Of a stretch of DNA of 64,000 bases, positions 35,539-44,498 are shown piece by piece. A program made the position numbers and the translations under genes. Below the pieces are notes generated by a model. It searched no databases. It saw nothing but the letters and a program-made list of their open reading frames with translations, and had not been told where the DNA came from. The DNA is from Pseudomonas alcaliphila JAB1 (GTDB taxonomy: Bacteria; Pseudomonadota; Gammaproteobacteria; Pseudomonadales; Pseudomonadaceae). Positions within the stretch are counted from its first letter, which is position 1; each line of letters begins with the position of its first letter. Location: positions 2,790,001 through 2,854,000 of the forward strand of contig NZ_CP016162.1 of the NCBI RefSeq assembly GCF_001941865.1, given 5' to 3'.

Positions 35539-35597
35539 ATCCAGCTCGCCCGATCAGGCAAACCGCCACCTTACTTGCAGAAAGCTACATAAGCGTC

Positions 35598-35627
35598 TGT
35601 CAGCACGGAAAATCCCCATGTTAGAAT
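35598..35627 (+). promoter_or_regulatory. Possible sigma-70 promoter of the retropepsin gene trio
   Basis: TGTCAG (35598-35603) and TAGAAT (35622-35627) are separated by 18 nt. The rest of 35539-35755 shows no gene. Confidence 0.35.
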
Positions 35628-35755
35628 CCGCCCGTTCACGCCCAGCCATCGCCTCTTGCCATGCCTGCTAGGCTTCACGGCAGAAAGTTGTATGGCAGGA
35701 TGCCTGCCAGTTGCTGCCCTCCATCCCGCCCCTGGCAATACCTTCTCAAGGACAC

Positions 35756-36292
35756 ATGAGACTGAAACCCTTCTCTTTGCTGATCTGCCTGCTGACCTTG
35801 TCCTGCCCTGCTCTGGCCATGGGCAAGTCGATCTATGGTCTGAATGAATATATTCACTTACAGGAACTGGACCTGCAGGTAGCCGCCAAACTCGACACTG
35901 GCGCCAAAACCGCGTCCTTGAGTGCCCGCGATATCAAACGCTTCAAGCGTGACGGAGAAACCTGGGTGCGTTTCGTGCTGACCATCGACGATGCCCATGA
36001 GCGCACCATCGAGCGTCCGCTGGCGCGAATCAGCAAGATCAAACGCCGTGCTGGCGATTTCGACCCCGATGAAGGCAAGACCTATACAGCACGCCCGGTA
36101 ATCGACCTTGAATTGTGCATGGGCAAGACCCTGCGCACGATCGAAGTGAACTTGACCGACCGAAGCGCATTCCAATACCCGCTTCTGATCGGCTCCGAAG
36201 CGCTCAAGCACTTCGAAGCCATGGTCGATCCAAGCCTTAAATATGCAGCCGGCAAACCCGACTGCACCAATGACGCAACCCCTGGCGAGTAA
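35756..36292 (+). CDS. Periplasmic retropepsin-like (RimB/DUF785-type) protease
   Basis: The 178 aa protein has a Sec signal (MRLKPFSLLICLLTLSCPALA) and the domain once called ATP-dependent zinc protease. Its active-site motif KLDTGAKTASLSA (residues about 42-54) is the Asp-Thr-Gly triad of a single-domain retropepsin. Such proteases work as dimers. ATG 35756 follows AAGGA. It precedes, with 5 nt, the transglutaminase-like membrane protein and then the ATP-grasp gene. The trio suggests an envelope amino-acid ligase/protease system; its substrate cannot be read here. Confidence 0.85.
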   Translation: MRLKPFSLLICLLTLSCPALAMGKSIYGLNEYIHLQELDLQVAAKLDTGAKTASLSARDIKRFKRDGETWVRFVLTIDDAHERTIERPLARISKIKRRAGDFDPDEGKTYTARPVIDLELCMGKTLRTIEVNLTDRSAFQYPLLIGSEALKHFEAMVDPSLKYAAGKPDCTNDATPGE

Positions 36293-36297
36293 TTCCC

Positions 36298-37824
36298 ATG
36301 CGCTCTCTGAACCTGCATCTGAAAGTCCTGATCACCCTCTTGGTGGCCCTGGGCGTTCTGATTACGGCATACCAAATCTTCATTCTCGGCATTCCGGTGA
36401 CCGAGGACGAGACCGACGATCTGTGGAACATCGATGCCAAGGTCGAATTCCAGGCGACGCCGCGTGAGCCGGTGAAGCTGCAGATGTTCGTGCCGCCGCT
36501 GAACCAGGATTACGTGAGCCTCAACGAGAGTTTCATCTCCAACAATTACGGCGTCAGCGTCAACCGTGTCGACGGCAACCGCCGCGTCACCTGGTCGGCA
36601 CGTCGTGCCAATGGCAAGCAGACCCTCTATTACCGACTGGTTCTGACCAAGCGTTACAGCGGCGAGCAGGCGCCTGCAAAAGGCCCGATCTTCCGCGACA
36701 GCATCCCGGTCGAAGGCCCCGAGAAGATCGCGGCCGAAGCCCTGCTGGCACCGATTCGCCAGCACTCGGCGGATGTCGAGACCTTCATCAGCGAAACCAT
36801 CAAGCGCGCCAACAACGTCAACGATGACAACGTGAAACTGCTGCTCGGCGGCGATGCCTCCACCGCCAACAAGGCCAAGGTCGTCGACCTGCTGCTGTCC
36901 ATCGCCCACGTGCCGATGGAGCGCGTACACACCATTCGCCTGCAGGCCGAGGTCGCTCAGTCGCCGGAGCTTTGGCTGCGTAGCTTCAATGGCCAGAAAT
37001 GGCTGTACTTCAACCCCGAATCCGGTGAGCAGGGCCTGCCGGAGGACCGCCTGGTCTGGTGGATCGGCGACGGTGATCTGGTCAGCCTCGAAGGCGGCCG
37101 TCAGGCGCAAGTCAGCTTCAGTCTGAACAACAGCGAGATGAACGCCATCCGCCTGGCCAAACTGACCGATGAGAACACCGACGCCAGCTTCCTTGAATAC
37201 TCGCTGTACGGCCTGCCGCTGCAGACCCAGCAGACGTTCATGATCATGGTGATGATCCCGATCGGTGTGCTGGTCATCCTGATCCTGCGCAACCTCGGCG
37301 GCCTGCAGACCCTGGGTACCTTTACCCCGGTGCTGATCGCCCTCGCCTTCCGCGAAACCCAACTGGGCTTCGGTATCTTCCTGTTCACCGTGATCACCGC
37401 GCTCGGCCTGTCATTACGCTCCTATCTGGAACATCTGAAGCTGCAGATGCTGCCGCGCCTGTCGGTGGTACTGACCTTCGTCGTGGTACTGATCGCCGCC
37501 ATCAGCCTGTTCAGCCACAAGCTGGGCCTGGAGCGCGGCCTGTCGGTTGCACTGTTCCCGATGGTGATTCTGACCATGACCATCGAGCGCCTGTCGATCA
37601 CCTGGGAAGAACGTGGCGGCAGCCATGCCTTCAAGGTCGCCATCGGCACCCTGTTCGCCGCCACCATCGCGCACCTGCTGATGAGCGTGCCGGAGCTGGT
37701 GTACTTCGTGTTCACCTTCCCGGCGATCCTGCTGATCCTGGTGGGCTTCATGCTGGCGATGGGGCGTTACCGCGGTTACCGCCTGACCGAACTGTTCCGT
37801 TTCAAAGCCTTCCTCAAGGACTAA
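36298..37824 (+). CDS. Inactive-transglutaminase protein fused to about seven transmembrane helices
   Basis: The 508 aa protein has an N-terminal anchor helix (residues 8-28) and a periplasmic transglutaminase-like domain (about 40-280). At least six or seven helices occupy the C-terminal part (about 306-500). It belongs to the UUP1-type family, in which the catalytic cysteine of transglutaminase is missing, so it is probably a binding or sensing domain. The gene starts 5 nt after the retropepsin gene and is followed within 4 nt by the ATP-grasp ligase gene, so all three form one operon. Confidence 0.85.
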   Translation: MRSLNLHLKVLITLLVALGVLITAYQIFILGIPVTEDETDDLWNIDAKVEFQATPREPVKLQMFVPPLNQDYVSLNESFISNNYGVSVNRVDGNRRVTWSARRANGKQTLYYRLVLTKRYSGEQAPAKGPIFRDSIPVEGPEKIAAEALLAPIRQHSADVETFISETIKRANNVNDDNVKLLLGGDASTANKAKVVDLLLSIAHVPMERVHTIRLQAEVAQSPELWLRSFNGQKWLYFNPESGEQGLPEDRLVWWIGDGDLVSLEGGRQAQVSFSLNNSEMNAIRLAKLTDENTDASFLEYSLYGLPLQTQQTFMIMVMIPIGVLVILILRNLGGLQTLGTFTPVLIALAFRETQLGFGIFLFTVITALGLSLRSYLEHLKLQMLPRLSVVLTFVVVLIAAISLFSHKLGLERGLSVALFPMVILTMTIERLSITWEERGGSHAFKVAIGTLFAATIAHLLMSVPELVYFVFTFPAILLILVGFMLAMGRYRGYRLTELFRFKAFLKD

Positions 37825-37828
37825 GACC

Positions 37829-38815
37829 ATGTTCGGCCTGATCAAGACGTGGAAGGCCCTTGAAGCCAAGGGCATCATGGGCATCAACCGACGCAACGCG
37901 GACTACGTGCTGAAGTACAACAAACGGCACCTGTACCCGATCGTCGACGACAAGATCATCACCAAGGAGCGGGCCATCGAGGCCGGCATCGATGTGCCGG
38001 AACTGTACGGCATCATCGACACCGAGAAGGGAATCGACAAGCTCGACGAGATCATCGCCGGGCGCACCGATTTCGTCATCAAGCCGGCGCAGGGCGCGGG
38101 CGGTGACGGCATCATGGTCATCGCCGACCGCTTCGAGGACCGCTTCAAGACGGTGTCCGGCAAGATCGTCAGCCACGAGGAGCTGGAGCAGCAGATTTCC
38201 AGCATCCTCTCCGGCCTGTACTCGCTCGGCGGTCACCGCGACCGTGCGCTGATCGAGTACCGCGTCACCCCGGACACCATCTTCAAGAGCATCAGCTACG
38301 AAGGCGTGCCGGACATTCGCATCATCGTGCTGATGGGCTACCCGGTGATGGCCATGCTGCGTCTGCCAACCCGCCAGTCCAACGGCAAGGCCAACCTGCA
38401 CCAGGGCGCCATCGGCGTGGGTGTGGATCTGGCCACTGGCGTCACCCTGCGTGGCACCTGGCTGAACAACAAGATCAGCAAGCACCCGGACACCACCAAC
38501 GCGGTGGACGGCGTGCAACTGCCAAACTGGGACGGTTTCATGAAGCTCGCTGCCGGCTGCTACGAGTTGTGCGGCCTGGGTTACATCGGCGTGGACATGG
38601 TGCTGGATCAGGACAAGGGCCCGCTGATTCTCGAGCTCAACGCCCGCCCGGGTCTGAATATCCAGATCGCCAATGACTGTGGCCTGACCCACCGCGCCCA
38701 TGCCGTGGAAGCCCGCCTGGAAGAACTGAAAGCCAAGGGCATTCAGGAAGACGCAGAAGAGCGCGTGCGTTTCTCCCAGGAGCTGTTTGGTCACATCGCC
38801 AGCAAGGAAATCTGA
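37829..38815 (+). CDS. ATP-grasp alpha-L-glutamate-ligase-like protein
   Basis: The 328 aa ATP-grasp protein is of the RimK family. It shows FVIKPAQGAGGDGI (ATP-binding, near residues 82-95), LGYIGVDMVLDQDKGPLILELNARPGL (metal/ATP-binding end) and HQGAIGVGVDLATG. It could add an amino acid, perhaps glutamate, to a protein or peptide in the cytosol. SD AAGGA precedes the ATG. It completes the retropepsin/transglutaminase trio, equivalent to PA1768-1766 of P. aeruginosa as I recall. Confidence 0.87.
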   Translation: MFGLIKTWKALEAKGIMGINRRNADYVLKYNKRHLYPIVDDKIITKERAIEAGIDVPELYGIIDTEKGIDKLDEIIAGRTDFVIKPAQGAGGDGIMVIADRFEDRFKTVSGKIVSHEELEQQISSILSGLYSLGGHRDRALIEYRVTPDTIFKSISYEGVPDIRIIVLMGYPVMAMLRLPTRQSNGKANLHQGAIGVGVDLATGVTLRGTWLNNKISKHPDTTNAVDGVQLPNWDGFMKLAAGCYELCGLGYIGVDMVLDQDKGPLILELNARPGLNIQIANDCGLTHRAHAVEARLEELKAKGIQEDAEERVRFSQELFGHIASKEI

Positions 38816-38824
38816 CCAGCGAAC

Positions 38825-38852
38825 GTCGTAAGGTGCCGCCGCACCTTACGAC
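38825..38852. terminator. Hairpin between convergent genes
   Basis: gtcgtaaggtgc / gcaccttacgac is a perfect 12-bp dyad with a four-base loop. There is no T tract, but its position between convergent genes suggests termination or RNA end protection. It resembles the REP hairpins without the GTAG start. Confidence 0.5.
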
Positions 38853-38898
38853 TCGCTCGATGCACCCTCGCCGGCTCGCCCCCCCTCACCCCACCGTC

Positions 38899-41622
38899 TC
38901 ATGCCTCGCTCAGTAGCCCCAGGCTCTTGCCCTTGAGTACGGCTTGCGTGCGGCTGCGTACGCCCAACCTGGAAAACAGGTTATGCAGGTGCCATTTGAT
39001 GGTGGCCTCGGACAAGTGCACCGCCTCGGCGATATCGCGATTCGACAGCCCCGCTGCCACGAGCCGCAATATCTCCCGCTCACGATGGCTGACCCCCTGA
39101 TTTTCCTCGAGACTTTCTGGATCGATAGCCAACCTGCGACACTGCTCGCGTAGCATTTCGGCAACGCCCTGCCAGACAGCGGCACACTTGGGCTCGGCGC
39201 GGCTCCAGGCATTCCAGAGTGGCAGCAGCCACAGTGCATCGTCCTGAAACAAGCGGCGATAGCCACATTGCCAGGCCTCTTCGAGTGTCGCCTGCAACAG
39301 CGCGAAGGCTTTTTCGCCGTTACCTTTGCTCCAGTAAGCCACTGACAGGAGCAGGCTCAGGTGCAGACGCCGATCACGCTGGTGGTCCGCTCCCTGCTTG
39401 GCCAGGCACGCCTCCAGGCTGGCCTGGGCTCTTTCCGCCCATTGCTCGCTCAGCGCCAGGCGCGCCTGGCTCAGCGCCAGCGCCGTATGTGCATCGCCAT
39501 AGCGTTCGATGGGCAATACAGCGAGATGCCGCTCCAACTGCAGATAAATACGCTGCGCCTCGTTGGGCCTGCGTAGCCACAGCAGGAACTGCACCTTGCA
39601 ACCCATGGCGATGGCGAATACCCGCTCGTAGCCCGGCCCCTGCAAACCGCTCAACCACTCGTCGAGCTCTTCCAGCCCCTGCTCACCGGCGCCGGCAAAG
39701 AAGCGCGCACGCGCCATGACCAGCTTGCCGCGGCTGATCAACTCCACCGGCGTGGCAACATCACGCCAGGTGGTGGCCAGCGGCAGCTCGGCGAGAATCG
39801 CAGCGTGGCGATCCTGTTCGTAAAGCAGATCGGCATAGGCAAGCCCGAGCGGACCACCAACCCGGCTGCGCCGCCCAAATACTTGCTCGACCCTGGCCCG
39901 CGCGGCCTCGGCTAGGGAGCGACCGCGCTCCAGTTCGCCGTACTCCTTGCAGATCAGCGCCTCGATCAGGCTGGCCATCACGTGCAGGTACTCACTCTCG
40001 CACTGACGCAGGTTCTCCCGCGCCACGGCAATCGCCTTGGCCGCCTCACCGAACTCACCGAGCAGAGCGAACGCCGCAGCCTGCACGCAGGCCAGGCTGG
40101 CGCGAAACACCGGCTGATTCTTTGGTACCAGCGCCAGCCAGTGACTGGCGACCTTGAGGCAGGCGTCGAGTTTGTCCTGATAGAGCAACACCAGGGCCTT
40201 TAGCACCTGAGCGGCAGCCAGCAGTTCGATCAGGCCGAAGTGGATGCCCGTGCCGCGCCCTTGTGTCAGGCGTGCGCTGACCTCCTCAATCAACGCCTCG
40301 GACTCGGCAAACTTCTGTTCAAAGGCCAGCTGCCAGGCATAGAAGATCTGGAACACCGGCTGCTCGGTGATCACCAGCGGTGGGATGTCCTTGAGAATGG
40401 CGAGGATGCCGTAGACCCGATTACCGGCGATCAGACGCGCGCCCTGACGCTCCAACAGCTCAGCGGCGAAAGCATAATCGCGAGCGCGCAGGGCGTACTT
40501 GATCGACTTGTCGGCCAGATCATGGTTTTCGCACCAGCGCGCAGCGGCGTGCAACAGATGAACCGGATCGCCGCGCCTGGCCAGGCGCCCCTGAAGAAAG
40601 TCAGCGAACAGGTGGTGATAACGGAACCATTGGCCCTGCTCGTCCAGCGCGATCACGAACAGTTGCTCGGCCTGCAGCCGGCGCAGCATGTCGCGACCGT
40701 CCTGGCGCCCAGTCAGCGCGTTGCACAACTCCGCGTTGAATTCGTCGAGGACCGAGGTCTGGTCGAGAAACAGCTGCACGGCTTCCGGCAGGCTGGCCAC
40801 CACATCTTCGGCCAGATAATCGGCGATGTTGCGTTCGGTCCCTGACAGCCCGGCGAGAAAGGCCTTGCGATCGCGCTGGCGCGGCAACGCCAGCGCCGCC
40901 AGGTGCAACGCGGTGATCCAGCCTTCCGTGCGCGTATACAGCTGGTTGAGTTCACTTTCCTCAAGCGCGAGACCTTTGATCTTGCGCAGATACGCAGCCG
41001 CTTCCGCACGAGTCAGACGCAGGTCCTCGGCCTTGAGCCAGAACGCCCAGGCGCCGAGCGACGGCGGCTCTTCGAGAAAGCGCGGCTGATAACGCGTGCT
41101 GACCACCAGGCGCACTTGCTTGGGCAGGCGCTCGATCAGATAGCGCGCGCCCTGACCGAGGGATGGATGGCGAATGCGGTGAAAGTCGTCGAGCATCAGA
41201 TAAAGCGTTTCCGACAGGTCTTTCAGATCGTCGAGCAGCGCATCTATCACCGCCTCCAGCGGCCAACTGATCTCGCCCTGCAGCAGCGCCGCGGCGCTAC
41301 TGCCGAAGCCGGGACAGGCGGCGGCAACCGCCGCAACCAGATACTGCAGAAACCTCGCCGGTTCGCTATCGCTTTCATCGCACGACAGCCAGGCGACCCG
41401 CGTCCCCTGCCCCTGCAAACGGCTACGCAGCTGGCTGAGGACAGTGCTCTTGCCAAAGCCGGCGGGTGCGCTGAGCACGATCAGGCGCTGCTCGCTGGCG
41501 TCCAGCAAACGCTCGAGCAAGGCCGCGCGTTCCAGCAGCGGTGCGCCCTCGGCATGGGCGGGATACAGCTTGGTACGCAACAGCGGCACAGCGGATTGGC
41601 AGGACGGATTCTGGCTGTTCAT
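38899..41622 (-). CDS. MalT-type LuxR-family ATP-binding regulator (second of a tandem pair)
   Basis: The 907 aa protein has an N-terminal STAND NTPase (Walker A APAGFGKST, residues 52-60; Walker B-like LYLMLDD near 145). A long TPR-like helical repeat region follows. The C-terminal LuxR helix-turn-helix (NRDIAEAVHLSEATIKWHLHNLF, about residues 855-878) binds DNA. These LAL/MalT proteins activate genes after binding a ligand and ATP. Its start overlaps the stop of the other LAL gene (ATGA), so the two are co-translated. No target operon is adjacent on its side. Position and type match the pair PA1759/PA1760 in P. aeruginosa. Confidence 0.9.
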   Translation of the reverse strand: MNSQNPSCQSAVPLLRTKLYPAHAEGAPLLERAALLERLLDASEQRLIVLSAPAGFGKSTVLSQLRSRLQGQGTRVAWLSCDESDSEPARFLQYLVAAVAAACPGFGSSAAALLQGEISWPLEAVIDALLDDLKDLSETLYLMLDDFHRIRHPSLGQGARYLIERLPKQVRLVVSTRYQPRFLEEPPSLGAWAFWLKAEDLRLTRAEAAAYLRKIKGLALEESELNQLYTRTEGWITALHLAALALPRQRDRKAFLAGLSGTERNIADYLAEDVVASLPEAVQLFLDQTSVLDEFNAELCNALTGRQDGRDMLRRLQAEQLFVIALDEQGQWFRYHHLFADFLQGRLARRGDPVHLLHAAARWCENHDLADKSIKYALRARDYAFAAELLERQGARLIAGNRVYGILAILKDIPPLVITEQPVFQIFYAWQLAFEQKFAESEALIEEVSARLTQGRGTGIHFGLIELLAAAQVLKALVLLYQDKLDACLKVASHWLALVPKNQPVFRASLACVQAAAFALLGEFGEAAKAIAVARENLRQCESEYLHVMASLIEALICKEYGELERGRSLAEAARARVEQVFGRRSRVGGPLGLAYADLLYEQDRHAAILAELPLATTWRDVATPVELISRGKLVMARARFFAGAGEQGLEELDEWLSGLQGPGYERVFAIAMGCKVQFLLWLRRPNEAQRIYLQLERHLAVLPIERYGDAHTALALSQARLALSEQWAERAQASLEACLAKQGADHQRDRRLHLSLLLSVAYWSKGNGEKAFALLQATLEEAWQCGYRRLFQDDALWLLPLWNAWSRAEPKCAAVWQGVAEMLREQCRRLAIDPESLEENQGVSHREREILRLVAAGLSNRDIAEAVHLSEATIKWHLHNLFSRLGVRSRTQAVLKGKSLGLLSEA

Positions 41623-44333
41623 GATTCGAGCAGGCTCAGTTCGCGGGCACGTCGTATGGCTTGAGTACGATTACGCACCTTGAGCTTTTCGTAGATGTTG
41701 TGCAGGTGCCACTTGACGGTACCCAGGGCCAGCGCCAACTGCTGGCCGATCTCATCATTGGACATGCCCTTGGCGGCCAGACAGACCACCTCACGCTCAC
41801 GCTCGGTCAGCCCCTCCTCCAGCACGGCAATGGCATGCGGCGATTCCTGGCCGGGCCAGGCGCTCAACAGACTGCGGATGAACGCCTGCAGCGCCGGCTG
41901 GCGCTCGACGGACTCCAACTGCTGCAGCAACTGGCGTATGGCTTCGCCTTCCTCGATGAACAGGCTGCGCGCCTCTTCCCGCTCGGCGCCGATCAGGCAT
42001 TGCACCAGCAGGCTCTGCGCACGCTCCCGGTAGCCCAGGCGCTGGTAGCTCAGCGCAGCGAGCAGATCCAGGCGCAGCTGATGCAGCCCGTGCCGGCCAT
42101 CCTGCAACTGGCTGCGCAACTGGGTGATCTCATGCAGCGCCTCGCTGAAATGGCCCCGCGCCTGCTGCAGACGAACACGGGTCAGACCGAGCACCCACGG
42201 CACCGGATTGAAACTGCGCTGCGTGTAATACCCCGCCAGCTTGCTCCAATCCACCGATTTCAGACGCTGTTCTGCACGCTTGCTGCGGTCGGCCATCGGT
42301 TCCTGCAGAATCAGCGCAATTTCCTCGCCCACGGCCTGCACGTAGAAACGCCAGGATTGATTGCGCGCCGCCAGGTTCTGCATCAGCACCAGGGTAGCGA
42401 TCGCTTCTTTCGGCGCGTCCTGCTGGCGCTGAACCCGTGCCAGGCAAAGCATCGCCTGGGCATACAGGTCGATCGGGTTGATCACGTCGACCGTGGCCAA
42501 CGCCCAGCGCAGCCGATCCTGCAGACCGTCCAGGCGGCCCTGGTGATAGGCAATCAGCGACTCGCTGATGGTTGGCAGAACCAGGGCTCGGGACTTTTCG
42601 CCGAACCAGGGCATCATCCGCGCACGCAACTGCTCGAACAGCAGCTGCGCCTGCTTTACCCGCCCTTGCTCCAGACACAGGAGCACTTCCACGTTGGCCA
42701 ACTGCATGTCCAGGTAACGGCCTTCGAGGAAATGGTTGCGCTGCTGCGCCAGCGCCAGCAGTTTGCGCGCCTGCTCGGCCTGGCCAAGCATGACGTTGGC
42801 CAGGGCGCCAACGGTGAGGATCGCCACTTCGAGAAACGCGGTGTGTTGCCCCAGCTGCGCCTCGATGCGCCGCGCCAGATCGACGCAGGTATCCAGGTCA
42901 TCCTTTTGCAAGGCGATCACCGCCTTGATCGCCAGAGTCGCCAGCACCTTGTCACTCAACGGCCCACTGGTGCGCGAATCGGCCCAGCGCTCCAGCAGCT
43001 CATCGAGCATGCCGTTGGCCTCGTTCAGGCCCAGCTCGGCCGCACGGGTCCAGACATCGGCAAGCACCAGCACCGGAAAGCGCGCGGCGATTTCGTCCGG
43101 CACATGCTGTCGCCATTTGTAGATGAGGTTGAGCTGGCCGCGGTTGATCAGCTCCAGACCGCAGCCGTCGAGCAGCGCGGCGAGCATCTCGGCATCTTCG
43201 GCCAGGCAGGCATGCTCGATGGCCAGGTTCTGCATATGGTGGTTGGTGAACCACAGGCTGGCATTGAAATGCAGCTGCTTGAAGCGCTCCGGGTCGCGAT
43301 CCTTGAGACGGCTGCGGAGAAACTCGGCGAACAGATTATGGAAGCGATACCACTGGCGTTCGCGATCCATGGGCAGGAGAAACAGCTGCATGGCCTCCAG
43401 CTCTTCCAGCAGTTGCTGGCCATCCTGACGCGCGGTCAGGGCATTGACCAACTCGCCACTAAGCTGCTGCGCCACTCCTAGCGCCAACAGCTGTTCCTGG
43501 CGCTCGCCAGGTAACTGCTCGAACACCGAGCGCAGCAGGTAATCGCCAACCACATTCTTGTCTGCGCCCAATTCGGCCAGACGTTCAGTCGGTTGCGGGT
43601 GGTTGCGCAGCCACAAGCTGGCCAGATGCACCCCCACCACCCAGCCCTCGGTATGACGGTAAAGCGCGCCGAACGTCTCTGGATCGAGCTGCAGGCCGCT
43701 GCGCTCCAGATAACCGCGCGTCTCTTCAGGATTGAGTCTGAGCTCATCACTGCCCAGTTCCAGCAACAATCCCTTGGCGCGTAACGTGGCAAGACTCAGG
43801 GCAGGCTGCGAACGGCTGCCGATGGCCAGGGTGAAATTCGGGGGCGCCATCTTGACCAGGCGATTGAGTGCAGCGAGCAGCTCGCCATCCTGGATCAGAT
43901 GCAGATCGTCGAGCACCAGCAGCAGCGGCTCCGAACGCTGCGACAGATCCACCAGCAGACTTTCCATCACAGCCTCGACCGGCACCCGCATGGTATTGCG
44001 CAGGTAGCCCAGGGCGTAATCACCCAGGCCGGGCAGTGCACGCCCCAATGCTTCGATCAGTTGCTGGAAGAAACGTACCGGCTCATCATCAGCAGAGCCC
44101 AGCGATAGCCACGCAACAGCGCTGCCGGCCTGACGACGCTGCTCGACCAGCATCGCCAACGCGGTGGTCTTGCCAAAACCAGCAGGAGCGCAAAACAGCA
44201 CGAGGCGGGCGTGGGGGTGGGCCGAAAGCGCGGCTTCCACCTGGGGCCTTGCCAGATAGTCCGCGGATGCCTGGGGCGGCGACAGTTTTGAACGCAGCAG
44301 GCTTCCAGCGGCTGGGCCGATCACTACATCCAT
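41619..44333 (-). CDS. MalT-type LuxR-family ATP-binding regulator (first of a tandem pair)
   Basis: The 904 aa protein has the same architecture as its downstream partner. Walker A is APAGFGKTT at 49-57, followed by a helical repeat middle and LuxR HTH NDEIGQQLALALGTVKWHLHNIY at the end. I start at ATG 44333 with AAGGA nine nt upstream; ATG 44354 is in frame but without a site. Both regulators share the N-terminal LLRSKL(S/Y)P stretch, so they probably arose by duplication, although they have diverged widely. The regulated genes are not in view; the divergent neighbour is pabB. Confidence 0.9.
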   Translation of the reverse strand: MDVVIGPAAGSLLRSKLSPPQASADYLARPQVEAALSAHPHARLVLFCAPAGFGKTTALAMLVEQRRQAGSAVAWLSLGSADDEPVRFFQQLIEALGRALPGLGDYALGYLRNTMRVPVEAVMESLLVDLSQRSEPLLLVLDDLHLIQDGELLAALNRLVKMAPPNFTLAIGSRSQPALSLATLRAKGLLLELGSDELRLNPEETRGYLERSGLQLDPETFGALYRHTEGWVVGVHLASLWLRNHPQPTERLAELGADKNVVGDYLLRSVFEQLPGERQEQLLALGVAQQLSGELVNALTARQDGQQLLEELEAMQLFLLPMDRERQWYRFHNLFAEFLRSRLKDRDPERFKQLHFNASLWFTNHHMQNLAIEHACLAEDAEMLAALLDGCGLELINRGQLNLIYKWRQHVPDEIAARFPVLVLADVWTRAAELGLNEANGMLDELLERWADSRTSGPLSDKVLATLAIKAVIALQKDDLDTCVDLARRIEAQLGQHTAFLEVAILTVGALANVMLGQAEQARKLLALAQQRNHFLEGRYLDMQLANVEVLLCLEQGRVKQAQLLFEQLRARMMPWFGEKSRALVLPTISESLIAYHQGRLDGLQDRLRWALATVDVINPIDLYAQAMLCLARVQRQQDAPKEAIATLVLMQNLAARNQSWRFYVQAVGEEIALILQEPMADRSKRAEQRLKSVDWSKLAGYYTQRSFNPVPWVLGLTRVRLQQARGHFSEALHEITQLRSQLQDGRHGLHQLRLDLLAALSYQRLGYRERAQSLLVQCLIGAEREEARSLFIEEGEAIRQLLQQLESVERQPALQAFIRSLLSAWPGQESPHAIAVLEEGLTEREREVVCLAAKGMSNDEIGQQLALALGTVKWHLHNIYEKLKVRNRTQAIRRARELSLLES

Positions 44334-44498
44334 GGCCTGGATTCCTTCATTCATTATTTTTTTTGGTACGGCAGTTCAACATCCTGGCACGACCCCATAC
44401 TAATCAGCCGAGCGTACCGGAGCAAACCTGGCCGAAACCCTAGGATGAATATTAGCGGCGGACTACAATCGCTCCTTCACCCCATTCGACTGCCACGC

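Noticed and set aside
41661..43481. 606-codon frame antisense to the LuxR regulator gene
   Set aside because: The reverse strand encodes a complete STAND/LuxR protein, and the opposite frame lacks any domain.
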